Origin: DASZFV01 sp035546175
GTDB lineage: Bacteria; Myxococcota_A; Polyangia; Fen-1088
Direction of reading: 5' to 3'
Length of the DNA: 20,264 nt
NCBI GenBank assembly: GCA_035546175.1
Contig: DASZWW010000382.1
Location: 1 to 20,264, forward strand
The notes under the pieces were generated by a model. That model had not been told where the DNA came from and did no database searches. It saw nothing but the letters and a program-made list of their open reading frames with translations. Below, piece after piece: positions 12,230 through 20,264 of this stretch (position 1 is the stretch's first letter; the number at the start of each line of letters is the position of its first letter). The translations under genes were made by a program, and so were the position numbers.

Positions 12230-14410
12230 ATGGAAGACGAGATCATCCAGGTCGGCGGCCAGCGCTACGTGCGGATCGACTCCGTTCGCGTCGTCGAGCG
12301 GATGCGCGTCCTCAAGCACGACGACACGTTCGGCGTCTTCGACAGCCTCGGCGACGCCGCGCACGTGGGGCTCGGGTCGCAGGGGCTCTTCCACTGCGGC
12401 ACGCGCTACCTGTCGCGCCTCGAGCTCCGCCTGGGCAAGGAGCGGCCCTTGCTGCTCAGCTCGACGGTGAACGACGCCAACGAGATCCTGACCGTCGACC
12501 TGACGAACCCCGACACGCGCGGCCCCGACGGTGAGCTCGTCTTCCGGAGCGGGCTCCTCCACCTCATGCGCGTCCGCTTCATCTGCGCGGGCGCCTGTTA
12601 CGAGCGCGTGACGCTGACGAACTACGGCACGACGACGATGCCGGTCAGCCTGTCGGTGCTGTTCGACGCCGACTACGCCGACATCTTCGAGGTCCGCGGC
12701 GCGACGCGCGCCCGGCGCGGGGACCTGCTGGACCCGCAGGTGGGCCCCGACTGGTGCGAGCTCGGATATCGCGGCCTCGACCAGGTCACGCGCCGGACGC
12801 TGCTGCGCTTCTCGCCCCGCCCGGACGACATCGGCCGAGGGAGCGCGCGGTTCGTCGTGCCGCTCGAGGCGCGGAAGACGGCGCACCTCGAGCTCGTCGT
12901 CGCCTGCCAGTCCGAGGCGCCGGTCAGGGCGCAGAGCCCGTCGCGCGCCGACGCGCTCGCCGCCCTGAACCAGTCCGTGCGCGCCTCGGTGAGCCGGCAA
13001 GCGACGATCGAGTCCGACAACCCGCCGCTCAACGACTGGCTGCGCCGCTCGGTGGTCGATCTGCACATGATGACGACGCAGACGCCCGTCGGGCTCTACC
13101 CCTACGCCGGCGTCCCCTGGTTCAGCACGGTCTTCGGCCGCGACGGGATCATCACCGCCTTCCAGCTGCTGTGGGGCGATCCCATGGTGGCCCGCGGCGT
13201 CCTCCGCTACCTGGCCGCCAACCAGGCCACCGAGGACGACGCCGAGCGGGACGCGGAGCCCGGCAAGATCCTGCACGAGACGCGCTCGGGGGAGATGGCG
13301 GCGCTGGGCGAGGTGCCGTTCGGCCGCTACTACGGCAGCGTCGACTCGACGCCCCTGTTCGTCATGCTGGCCGGCGCCTACTTCGCGCGCACCGGCGATC
13401 GCGAGACGCTCGAGGGCCTGTGGCCCCACGTCGAGCGCGCGCTCGGCTGGATCGACGACCACGGAGATCGCGACGGCGACGGGTTCGTCGAGTACGCGCC
13501 ACGACGGCCGGGCGGCCTCGTCCACCAGGGGTGGAAGGACTCGCACGACTCGGTGTTCCACGCCGACGGCGCGCTCGCCGAGGCCCCCATCGCCCTCGCC
13601 GAGGTGCAAGGGTACGTCTACGCCGCGCGGCTCGCCGCGGCCGAGATGGCGACCACCCTGGCGAGGCCCGACGTGGCGCGACAGCAGCGCGAGCGGGCCG
13701 GGCAGCTCCGCGAGGCCTTCGAGCGCGCGTTCTGGTGCGAGGAGCTCGGCACCTACGCGCTGGCGCTCGACGGCCGCAAGCGACCGTGCCGCGTCCGCTC
13801 GTCGAACGCCGGGCAGTGCCTCTGGTCCGGGATCGCCTCGCCCGAGCGCGCGCGGCGCGTGGCCGACGGGCTCCTCTCGCCCACGGGGTCCTCGGGGTGG
13901 GGCATCCGCACGCTGGACTCGTCCGAGGTCCGTTACAACCCGATCTCGTACCACAACGGCTCGGTCTGGCCGCACGACAACGCGCTCATCGCCGCGGGCT
14001 TCCGGCGCTACGGCTTCGTGGACGCGGCGCTGCGCGCCTTCTCGACGCTGTTCGGCGCGGCGACGCTCGTCGACCTGCACCGCCTGCCGGAGCTCTACTG
14101 CGGCTTCGAGCGCCGCGGGGGCGTGGGCCCGACGCTCTATCCGGTCGCGTGCCTGCCGCAGGCGTGGGCCTCGGGCTCGGTCTTCATGCTCCTGCAGGCG
14201 TGCCTGGGCCTCGAGATCAGCGCCGAGGCGCGCGAGGTCCGCCTCGTCACGCCCGTCCTGCCGCCCGAGATCGGCGAGCTCGTCATCCGCAACCTGGCGA
14301 TCGGCGCGGCGTCGATCGATCTCCTCCTGCAGCGAAACGCGCGCGACCGCGACGTCGGCGTCACCGTCCTGCGGCGCGAGGGCGACATCCGCGCGGTCGT
14401 CAGCCTGTAG
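12230..14410 (+). CDS. Glycogen-debranching-type amylo-alpha-1,6-glucosidase
   Basis: This 726-residue protein (ATG 12230) has two parts. Residues about 15-215 match the bacterial glycogen debranching N-terminal domain (GDE_N_bis), a beta-sandwich with the FGVFDSLGD and LTNYGTTTMPVSLSVLFDADYADIFEVRG landmarks. Residues about 265-715 form an (alpha/alpha)6 barrel of the amylo-alpha-1,6-glucosidase type. It shows FGRDG (302-306), YGSVDSTPLF, HQGWKDSHD (432-440) and YHNGSVWPHDN (574-584), the motifs that supply active-site acids in this superfamily. It should hydrolyse alpha-1,6 or similar alpha-glucosidic linkages in the cytoplasm; the exact substrate is not settled by sequence. No ribosome-binding site is obvious. 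The GT4 gene downstream belongs to a type often found next to this enzyme. Confidence 0.9.
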   Translation: MEDEIIQVGGQRYVRIDSVRVVERMRVLKHDDTFGVFDSLGDAAHVGLGSQGLFHCGTRYLSRLELRLGKERPLLLSSTVNDANEILTVDLTNPDTRGPDGELVFRSGLLHLMRVRFICAGACYERVTLTNYGTTTMPVSLSVLFDADYADIFEVRGATRARRGDLLDPQVGPDWCELGYRGLDQVTRRTLLRFSPRPDDIGRGSARFVVPLEARKTAHLELVVACQSEAPVRAQSPSRADALAALNQSVRASVSRQATIESDNPPLNDWLRRSVVDLHMMTTQTPVGLYPYAGVPWFSTVFGRDGIITAFQLLWGDPMVARGVLRYLAANQATEDDAERDAEPGKILHETRSGEMAALGEVPFGRYYGSVDSTPLFVMLAGAYFARTGDRETLEGLWPHVERALGWIDDHGDRDGDGFVEYAPRRPGGLVHQGWKDSHDSVFHADGALAEAPIALAEVQGYVYAARLAAAEMATTLARPDVARQQRERAGQLREAFERAFWCEELGTYALALDGRKRPCRVRSSNAGQCLWSGIASPERARRVADGLLSPTGSSGWGIRTLDSSEVRYNPISYHNGSVWPHDNALIAAGFRRYGFVDAALRAFSTLFGAATLVDLHRLPELYCGFERRGGVGPTLYPVACLPQAWASGSVFMLLQACLGLEISAEAREVRLVTPVLPPEIGELVIRNLAIGAASIDLLLQRNARDRDVGVTVLRREGDIRAVVSL

Positions 14411-14418
14411 GCCGGCTC

Positions 14419-15681
14419 GTGGCGCGGCGGCACGGGTCCAGTTGGGCGCTGCTCGGCGTGCTGTGGTACGGCGGGCTGACCCTGCCGCTCCTCACCGTCG
14501 AGTCGCCGTGGATCGCGCTCCGCTTCGGCCTGGACACGCGCGGGGTGGCGCGGCTCTACGCGCTGATGTCGCTCTCGGCGGCCCTCACCTTCCTCGGGGG
14601 CCGCCTCGCCGATCGCATCGGTCGTCGCCGGCTCCTCGTCGGCTGCCTCGTCCTCACGTCGGCCATGGCCGTCTGCGCCGCCCTGGCGCGCTCCATCGTG
14701 GCCTTCGCGGCCTGCGAGCTGCTGCGCTTCGCGACCGTGGGCGCCATCGCCAACAGCGCCATCGCGCTGCTCGCCGAGGCGGCGCCCGACTCGGCGGCGC
14801 GCGTCCGCGCCGTGGGGAAGGCCGGCATGGCCGCGGCGGCGGGCGGGGCGAGCTTGCTCGTGCTGGTCCCCATCCTCGTGGACCTGGGCCAGTCCTCGCG
14901 CGCCGCCTTCGCCGTGGCGGCGGGCGGCGCGCTGTTCGTTCCGGCGGTGCTGCGATGGGTCCCGGAGAGCGCGCGCTGGGAGCGCGCCCAGACGTCGGGG
15001 GCGATCGCCGGGTCGTCCGTCTTCGGGGTGTTCCGGGGGCCGTGGTCCCGCCGGGCCGTGGCCGTCCTCGGCGCCGCGCTCCTGAGCGGCGTCGAGGGCG
15101 CCGCCGTGGGCGCCTGGGCGTACTACTACGGCGTCACGGTGGTGGGCATGTCGGCGCGGAGCATGAGCGCCTGGTCTCTCGTCGCGACCGCCGCCGGCTT
15201 CGTGGGCTTTCGCCTGGGCGCGTCCTCGGCCGAGCGCTTCGGGCGCGTGCGCACCGCGGTGGGGTTCGGGCTCGTGCACCAGGCCGCCGCGCTGTGGATC
15301 TACCTCGGACCGCCCCGCCACGTCTCGAGCGCCGCCCTCTGGATCGGCCTCGGCCTCTGTCTGAGCGGCCTCGGCGCGAGCGCCTCGGGCATGGCCAAGC
15401 AGACGGCGAGCGTCGAGCTCTTCCCGACGGCGGAGCGCGTGACGATCCTGGGGTGGGTCGTGCTGGCCGGGACGATCGCCACCGGCTGCTCCAACCTCCT
15501 CGTGTCGGCGCTCATCGGCCCGCTGGGCGGCCTCCCGCGCGCCGTCGCCTTGCTGTCGCTGTCCGGCGTGGTGGGCCTCATCGTCTTCGGTCTCCGCGTC
15601 GAGGAGACGCGCGGCCTGAGCCTGGACGACGCCGCGCTCGAGCCCGAGCCGGACCTGTCGGATCAAGTCCCAAGCGCGTGA
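14419..15681 (+). CDS. MFS transporter (sugar/organic-acid-porter-like)
   Basis: A GTG at 14419, 8 bases after the debranching enzyme stop, gives 420 residues. The hydropathy shows about 12 membrane segments with the MFS motif A GRLADRIGRRR (about 61-71) between helices two and three. A second half begins after residue ~200 (VFGVFRGPWSRRAVAVLGAALLSG), and the SASGMAKQTASVELFPTAERVTILGWVV block is typical of sugar-porter/MHS-like members. The C-terminus is a short acidic tail. The substrate cannot be told from sequence; the position after a glucan hydrolase makes an oligosaccharide or sugar possible. Its stop overlaps the GTG of the next transporter by 4 bases. Confidence 0.85.
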   Translation: MARRHGSSWALLGVLWYGGLTLPLLTVESPWIALRFGLDTRGVARLYALMSLSAALTFLGGRLADRIGRRRLLVGCLVLTSAMAVCAALARSIVAFAACELLRFATVGAIANSAIALLAEAAPDSAARVRAVGKAGMAAAAGGASLLVLVPILVDLGQSSRAAFAVAAGGALFVPAVLRWVPESARWERAQTSGAIAGSSVFGVFRGPWSRRAVAVLGAALLSGVEGAAVGAWAYYYGVTVVGMSARSMSAWSLVATAAGFVGFRLGASSAERFGRVRTAVGFGLVHQAAALWIYLGPPRHVSSAALWIGLGLCLSGLGASASGMAKQTASVELFPTAERVTILGWVVLAGTIATGCSNLLVSALIGPLGGLPRAVALLSLSGVVGLIVFGLRVEETRGLSLDDAALEPEPDLSDQVPSA

Positions 15682-16979
15682 CCGCCTCCATGAAGAAGCT
15701 CCTCGCGTCGTTCGCGCACAGCGCTCCCGCCTATCTGCTGCGCGCCGGCGGGTTCCGCCTCCTGTGGATCGGCGAGGTGGTCTCGCAGATCGGAGACGGC
15801 CTCAACAAGGTGGCCTTGCTCTGGTTCGTCTACCAGCTCCACCACTCCGCCTTGAAGACCTCGGTGGTGGGGGTGGTACAGACCATCCCGGCCCTCGCGC
15901 TGAGCCCGCTCATCGGCGTCTACCTCGATCGCTGGTCGAAGAAGCGCACCCTGATCGCCGTCAGCCTGGCCCACGGCGCGCTCGTCGCGGTGATCCCGCT
16001 CCTGCACGGGCTCGGCGTCCTCACGCTGGGGCGGCTCTACGGGCTGGTCCTCCTCACGTCGATCGTCGCCACCTTCTACGGACCGGCGCTGACGCTGGCG
16101 GTCCCGCTCATCGTCCCGCCCGCCGACCTCCGCGCCGCGAACGCGCTCGTCCAGAGCACGTCGACGATCGGCGTGCTGCTGGGGCCTCTGGTGGCCGGCC
16201 TGGCCATCTCGGCCGTCGGAACGGCCGACGCGCTCTACCTCGACGCGGGGACCTTCGTCTTCTTCGTCGCCTGCATGGCCTTCGTGCGCGTGCGCGAGCC
16301 GCCGCCGGGCGCGCGGCCGCCGGTCGCCCGCGCCCGTATCGGGCGAGAGCTGCGCGAGGGCCTCGGCTTCATGCTCCGGATGCAGCCCGGCATCCTCTCG
16401 TTGACGCTGGTGGCGGGCCTGCAGAACTTCGGGGCGAGCGCCTTCATCTTCTTGCTGCCCACGCTGGCCAAGGCGCACTTCTCGGCGCACGCGCTCTCCG
16501 TCGGCGGCTTCTGGTCCGCCTTCGGCGGCGGGATGCTGCTGGCCGCCCTCCTCATCGCCTTTTCCCGGAACGATCCGCGGCGCGGGCTGACCCGCCTGGT
16601 CCCGGCCGCGCTGGCCGCCGGGGGCGCGGCCGTGGTGGCGCTGACGCACGTCCACGGCCGGCTCGCGGCCGGCGCGCTCATGATCGTCATCGGCTTCGCC
16701 GCGGCCGCGCTCGGCCCCGTCGTCATCACCCTGCTCGAGGAGGGCACGCCCGAGGTCCTGCGCGGGCGGGTCATCACCACCTTCAACACGGCGAACATGG
16801 CGATGTCCATGCTGGGCATGCTGGGCTTCGGATGGGCGGCCGACCGCTTCGGCGAGACGCCCACGCTGATCGCGGTCGGGCTGGTCCTGCTCTCCTCGGC
16901 GGTCATCCTGTTCTTCGTGAGCCGGACGGGTCGGGCCAGCCGGCTCATCGCGCAGACGGAGTCGGCGCACCGCCGCTGA
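15678..16979 (+). CDS. MFS transporter of the DHA3 (drug/efflux) type
   Basis: A GTG at 15678, overlapping the previous stop as GTGA, gives 433 residues; an ATG at 15690 (MKKLLAS) is the alternative and would shorten it by four residues. I chose GTG because four other gene pairs in this window overlap in the same way. The protein has the DHA3/EntS/MacA-Mef-type layout: FRLLWIGEVVSQIGDGLNKVALLWFVYQL at the start, an internal GVYLDRWSKKR motif-A variant (80-90), a long central loop rich in Arg/Pro (VREPPPGARPP) and a second half ending in FFVSRTGR. Members export macrolides, siderophores or other hydrophobic compounds; the substrate here is unknown. Confidence 0.87.
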   Translation: MTASMKKLLASFAHSAPAYLLRAGGFRLLWIGEVVSQIGDGLNKVALLWFVYQLHHSALKTSVVGVVQTIPALALSPLIGVYLDRWSKKRTLIAVSLAHGALVAVIPLLHGLGVLTLGRLYGLVLLTSIVATFYGPALTLAVPLIVPPADLRAANALVQSTSTIGVLLGPLVAGLAISAVGTADALYLDAGTFVFFVACMAFVRVREPPPGARPPVARARIGRELREGLGFMLRMQPGILSLTLVAGLQNFGASAFIFLLPTLAKAHFSAHALSVGGFWSAFGGGMLLAALLIAFSRNDPRRGLTRLVPAALAAGGAAVVALTHVHGRLAAGALMIVIGFAAAALGPVVITLLEEGTPEVLRGRVITTFNTANMAMSMLGMLGFGWAADRFGETPTLIAVGLVLLSSAVILFFVSRTGRASRLIAQTESAHRR

Positions 16980-17020
16980 GCGCCGCCACGGTTACGAGCG
17001 ACGGACGAGAGTTACCGAAC

Positions 17021-17041
17021 CCGCCCACTTTCGCCGGGCGG
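17021..17041 (+). terminator. Candidate hairpin after the second MFS gene
   Basis: CCGCCC (17021-17026) pairs perfectly with GGGCGG (17036-17041) over a 9-base loop, 42 bases after the stop codon. There is no T-run. The 177-base gap (16980-17156) also contains a second inverted repeat nearer the glycosyltransferase. Confidence 0.3.
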
Positions 17042-17086
17042 CGCGGACCGGTCGGGGCGTATCGCCGCGGCCGCCAGGCCTTGGCT

Positions 17087-17106
17087 CGCGCGCTGTACGG
17101 CGCGCG
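17087..17106. repeat. Inverted repeat upstream of the glycosyltransferase gene
   Basis: CGCGCGC (17087-17093) and GCGCGCG (17100-17106) are perfect 7-base arms around TGTACG, ending 50 bases before the ATG. It may form a leader hairpin or be an operator; alternating CG runs also arise by chance in DNA of this composition. Confidence 0.3.
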
Positions 17107-17156
17107 CGCACGTCGGCGAGCCGCGGCAAGTGCTTTGCATTGGACCCGACCGGCCA

Positions 17157-18230
17157 ATGAACATCGCGCAAATAGCTCCCCTGTACGAGAGCGTCCCCCC
17201 GCAAGCCTACGGCGGGACCGAACGTGTGGTTCACTACCTGACCGAAGAGCTCGTCGCCCTCGGGCACGACGTCACGCTCTTCGCCTCGGGCGATTCGCGC
17301 ACGAGCGCCGCGCTCCGACCGTGTTGCCGCCGCTCGCTGCGGCTCGATCCGGAGACGCGCGATCCGTTCGCCTACCACGCCGTCATGCTCGACAAGCTCC
17401 TCGCGGAGCACGAGCGCTTCGACGTCATACACTTCCACGTCGACTACCTGCACTTCCTGCTCTCGAGGGTGATGGGGTGGCCTCACCTGACGACGCTGCA
17501 CGGCCGGCTCGACATGCCCGAGCTGCAGTCGCTCTACGAGCGGTTCAACGACCTGCCGGTGGTGTCGATCTCGAACGCGCAGCGCGCGCCGCTGCCGCAG
17601 GCGCGCTGGCTCTCCACGGTCCTCCACGGCATCCCGAAGGACATGCTGAGGTTCTCGGCGCAGGCGTCCGACTACTTCGCCTTCCTGGGGCGCATCTCGC
17701 CCGAGAAGCGCGCCGATCGCGCCGTCGAGATCGCAACGGCGCTCAACGTCCCGCTGCGCGTCGCGGCCAAGGTCGACGACGTCGACCGAGAGTACCACGA
17801 GACCACCATCGCGCCGCTCTTCGAGCCTCCGCTCGTGGAGTTCATCGGCGAGATCGGCGACGCCGAGAAGTCGGCGTTCCTCGGCAACGCGCGCGCGCTC
17901 CTGTTCCCCATCGATTGGCCCGAGCCCTTCGGCCTCGTCATGATCGAGGCGATGGCCTGCGGCACGCCCGTGATCGCCTTTCGGCGCGGCTCCGTGCCCG
18001 AGATCATCGAGGACGGCGTGACGGGCTTCATCGTCGACGACGTCGCGCAGGCCATCGACGCGGCGGGGCGCGTCGCGGAGCTGAGCCGCTGGCGCATCCG
18101 CGAGGAGTTCGAGCGCCGCTTCACGGCGCGGCGCATGGCCCAGGACTACCTGGCGCTCTACGAGCGCGTGGCGGCGGGCGCGCGGCGCTTCGAGCGGGGC
18201 GGGCGCGAGCTCAGCAGCGGCGCCGGTTGA
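17157..18230 (+). CDS. Glycosyltransferase family 4 (GT-B) protein
   Basis: ATG 17157 gives 357 residues, a normal GT4 length; no clear ribosome-binding site was seen. The N-terminal Rossmann half starts MNIAQIAPLYE and has the conserved YGGTERVVHYLTEELVALGHDVTLFASGDS block (18-47). It continues with the FDVIHFHVDYLHF strand. In the C-terminal half, FLGRISPEKRADRAVEIA (176-193) begins the donor-sugar-binding domain. The GT4 E-x7-E motif is EPFGLVMIE (E256, E264), followed by GTPVIAF. It should transfer a sugar from a nucleotide sugar, with retention, to an acceptor that cannot be identified from sequence. This subtype frequently accompanies debranching-type glucosidases. Confidence 0.92.
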   Translation: MNIAQIAPLYESVPPQAYGGTERVVHYLTEELVALGHDVTLFASGDSRTSAALRPCCRRSLRLDPETRDPFAYHAVMLDKLLAEHERFDVIHFHVDYLHFLLSRVMGWPHLTTLHGRLDMPELQSLYERFNDLPVVSISNAQRAPLPQARWLSTVLHGIPKDMLRFSAQASDYFAFLGRISPEKRADRAVEIATALNVPLRVAAKVDDVDREYHETTIAPLFEPPLVEFIGEIGDAEKSAFLGNARALLFPIDWPEPFGLVMIEAMACGTPVIAFRRGSVPEIIEDGVTGFIVDDVAQAIDAAGRVAELSRWRIREEFERRFTARRMAQDYLALYERVAAGARRFERGGRELSSGAG

Positions 18231-18271
18231 GCTGGTGGCCGGGCGCGCCGCCGCGTAGGCTCGCGTCGAGC

Positions 18272-19411
18272 ATGGACGCCGTCACCGTCCCCGAAGCCTC
18301 CGCGCTGGCGCTGCGTTACTATCGCAGCGGCAACGTCATCTGGGCCGTCGAGCAGGCGCTGGGCGTCGCGCTCCCGGCGCTGCTGCTGTTCACCGGGTGG
18401 TCGGCGCGCGTCCGGACCTTCGCGTCGAACGTCGCGCGCGGGCACTTCTACCCGACGCTCGTGCTCTACATGGCGCTGCTGGCGTCGATCGTGTTCGTCG
18501 TGCAGCTGCCGCTCACGGTGTACGTCGGCTACGTGCGCGAGCACGCCTATGGCCTCTCGGCGCAGCGGTTCTCGAAGTTCGCCGCCGACGAGCTCAAGGG
18601 CCTGCTCGTCGGGCTCGTCGTGGGCGCGCTCGTCATCTGGGTGCCGTACCTCCTCCTCGGGCGCAGCCCGGCGCGCTGGTGGCTGTGGACGGGCGCTCTC
18701 GCCCTGCCGTTCTTCATCCTCGTCCTGCTGGTCACGCCGGTGTACATCGCGCCGCTGTTCAACAAGTTCGGCCCCATGAAGGACAAGGCGCTCGAAGCCC
18801 AGGTGCTGGCCGTGGCCTCCCAGGCGGGCGTCGAGGGCGCCCGCGTCTTCGAGGTGAACAAGAGCGTCGACACGGAGAAGGTCAACGCCTACGTGACCGG
18901 CGTCGGGAAGACGAAGCGCATCGTCCTGTGGGACACGCTGCTGGCCCGCCTCACGCCGGCCGAGACGCGCTTCGTCGTGGGGCACGAGCTCGGCCACTAC
19001 GTGCTCGGGCACGTGTGGGTCAACATCTTCGTCTCCTGGGGGCTGACGCTGCTCGGCCTCTTCGCCGCGCACCGCGCGTCGGGCCTCCTGCTCGCGCGCT
19101 TCGGCGGCCGCTTCGGGTTCACGGCCCTCGCCGACCCGGCGTCGCTGCCGCTGCTCATGCTGCTGCTCTCGCTGTTCTCCTTCATCATCTCGCCGGCGGC
19201 GCTGGCGCTCTCGCGGCACCACGAGCGGCAAGCGGATCGGTTCGGCCTCGACCTGACCCACGACAACCACGCCGCCGCGACGGCCTTCGTGGCGTTGCAG
19301 CGCCAGAACCTGGCCGTCCCGCGCCCCGGCCTCCTCTACAAGATCTTCCGCGCCAGCCACCCGCCCATCGGCGAGCGCGTGGACTTCATCAACGCCTACC
19401 GGCCTCGTTAG
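18272..19411 (+). CDS. Ste24-type M48 membrane metalloprotease
   Basis: The 379-residue product (ATG 18272) has hydrophobic helices near 25-42, 60-85, 108-128, 139-160, 249-266 and 291-313. The zinc-binding HELGH motif is H238-E239-L240-G241-H242. The third ligand, E318, lies in the HHERQADRFGLDL motif, both as in CAAX prenyl protease 1 (Ste24/M48A). The N-terminal seven-helix-like layout, the LPLTVYVGYVREHAYGLS segment and KSVDTEKVNAYVTGVGKTKRIVLWDTLL all match the family. Bacterial members cleave or quality-control membrane proteins; true CAAX processing is not established for bacteria. It is followed by a convergent gene and seems to be a single gene with a 41-base gap to the glycosyltransferase. 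Confidence 0.93.
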   Translation: MDAVTVPEASALALRYYRSGNVIWAVEQALGVALPALLLFTGWSARVRTFASNVARGHFYPTLVLYMALLASIVFVVQLPLTVYVGYVREHAYGLSAQRFSKFAADELKGLLVGLVVGALVIWVPYLLLGRSPARWWLWTGALALPFFILVLLVTPVYIAPLFNKFGPMKDKALEAQVLAVASQAGVEGARVFEVNKSVDTEKVNAYVTGVGKTKRIVLWDTLLARLTPAETRFVVGHELGHYVLGHVWVNIFVSWGLTLLGLFAAHRASGLLLARFGGRFGFTALADPASLPLLMLLLSLFSFIISPAALALSRHHERQADRFGLDLTHDNHAAATAFVALQRQNLAVPRPGLLYKIFRASHPPIGERVDFINAYRPR

Positions 19412-19471
19412 GGCGGCGGAACGACCGGCTGCCCGAGTTCGACGCGAAGGCCGAGAGCGCCACCAGCGTGA

Positions 19472-19485
19472 GGAGAGCGGTCTCC
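19472..19485. terminator. Weak hairpin between convergent genes
   Basis: GGAGA (19472-19476) pairs with TCTCC (19481-19485) around GCGG, within the 102-base gap between the M48 protease and the convergent lectin-like gene. The 5-bp stem and missing T-run make this a weak candidate; I saw nothing better in the gap. Confidence 0.2.
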
Positions 19486-19513
19486 GCGTCCATGCCGGCG
19501 CGCGCGGCCTGGG

Positions 19514-20264
19514 TCAGTTACAGCCGATGCGGTTGTCGTCGATGGCGAGATCGTCGAACCACATCACGATGCGGGCGGGCGGCATCTGGTAGTAGATCGT
19601 GCCGAGGCCGATCGACTTGTAGGTCGACATCTTCGCGCCCGTCTTGCCCGTGAAGGCGAGCTGCGTGACCTCCTGACCGTCGCTGAAGAAGCGGAAGCTC
19701 GAGGTCGCGACGTCGATGTTCCACTCCACGCAGTGCCAGGAGGTGTCGAAGCTCCAGTTGTAGGACGAGCCGGCGCAGCACGAGTCGTCCGGGATGTTGA
19801 AGAGCCACTGGTGCGTGCCGTTCATCTGCACCACGGTGTCGACGACGCGGTTCTCCGTCGTGCCCTCGAGGGCGCCCATCGTGATGTGAATGACGCCCGT
19901 GCTCGGCTTCGGCAGCGGCGCGCCCACCTTGTAGAACAGGCGGCCCCAGTGCTTGGTCGCCGTGGGGCCCAGGCTCGCGAGCGCCCGTTGAACGCGGTCG
20001 AGCCCCGTGCTCATCCCGTCGCTCTTGAGGGCCATCGAGCCCGAGTGAGCGGCGTCGTTCGCCAGCGCGGTGCCGCCGCGCGTGGGCGCGTACCCCTGGA
20101 GCGCCGTCCACCCGGTCGGGATCATGCCGACCGTGCCCGACTCGAAGTCCTCGCACAGCTTGTAGGTCTTGCCGGCGCAGCCCGAGGCCGCCGGGCCCGC
20201 GTCGCCGCCTCCGCCGTCGGCGGTCGCTCCCCCTTTGCCGCCCGCTCCCGCCCCCGCGTCGTTG
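19514..20264 (-). CDS. Secreted protein with lectin/glucanase-like domain, C-terminal part (cut by window edge)
   Basis: The stop is TGA at 19516-19514, and the reading frame stays open to the right edge, well beyond the internal ATG at 20125. At least 249 residues are visible. The upstream part is a Gly/Ala-rich linker (DAGAGAGGKGGATADGGGG), typical of the region after a lipoprotein Cys. A domain beginning C-A-G-K-T-Y-K-L-CEDFESG follows. The domain is rich in beta strands, with motifs like SWHCVEWNID, FRFFSDGQEV and a final WFDDLAIDDNRIGC, which suggests a concanavalin-A-like lectin/glucanase or polysaccharide-lyase-like fold. No catalytic residues can be assigned, so carbohydrate binding or cleavage is inference. 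The start, signal peptide and promoter lie outside the window. Confidence 0.85.
   Translation of the reverse strand, partial: NDAGAGAGGKGGATADGGGGDAGPAASGCAGKTYKLCEDFESGTVGMIPTGWTALQGYAPTRGGTALANDAAHSGSMALKSDGMSTGLDRVQRALASLGPTATKHWGRLFYKVGAPLPKPSTGVIHITMGALEGTTENRVVDTVVQMNGTHQWLFNIPDDSCCAGSSYNWSFDTSWHCVEWNIDVATSSFRFFSDGQEVTQLAFTGKTGAKMSTYKSIGLGTIYYQMPPARIVMWFDDLAIDDNRIGCN

Overview
The window looks like chromosomal DNA from a high-GC myxobacterium-like organism (Myxococcota, probably Polyangia). The evidence is very GC-rich third codon positions, a Hanks-type Ser/Thr kinase with a TPR-like C-terminal half, lipoproteins with long Gly/Ala/Ser/Thr linkers, a giant secreted protein with NGLWQ pentapeptide repeats, HYR-like and Cys-rich repeats, DUF748 and DUF4142 proteins, and probable sigma-54 promoters. 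There is no rRNA, tRNA, marker gene, CRISPR, IS element or integrase, so placement below phylum is inference.

Left part (1-1282): the start of a lipoprotein gene on the minus strand diverges from a plus-strand pair. That pair is a small membrane protein overlapping a DUF938-type SAM methyltransferase by a GTGA stop/start. A GC-rich hairpin follows the methyltransferase.

Centre-left (1283-9205): a regulatory gap of about 300 bp holds a hairpin, a sigma-54-like promoter and a 10-bp palindrome. It leads into a membrane Ser/Thr protein kinase, whose stop overlaps (ATGA) the start of a 1656-residue exported multidomain protein. That protein carries nine NGL-type pentapeptides, seven propeller-like motifs, HYR-like domains, four 55-residue Cys-rich repeats and a PxKF-like C-terminus. 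I regard this kinase plus surface-protein pair as the most unusual system in the window.

Middle (9206-11374, minus strand): three overlapping genes form a cell-envelope operon: DUF4142 protein, DUF748/AsmA-like protein, and peptidoglycan-binding lipoprotein. It converges on the giant gene at a hairpin whose two arms contain both stop codons.

Right part (11487-19411, plus strand): a very good sigma-54-like site precedes a small DUF3618-like membrane protein. Then come a Cys-rich metallothionein-like protein, a glycogen-debranching-type glucosidase, two MFS transporters (the second overlapping the first by 4 bases), a GT4 glycosyltransferase and a Ste24-type M48 membrane protease. The debranching-type enzyme and the GT4 enzyme suggest alpha-glucan or surface/storage polysaccharide metabolism. 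The right edge (19514-20264, minus) is the C-terminal part of a secreted protein with a lectin/glucanase-like fold, cut by the window end.
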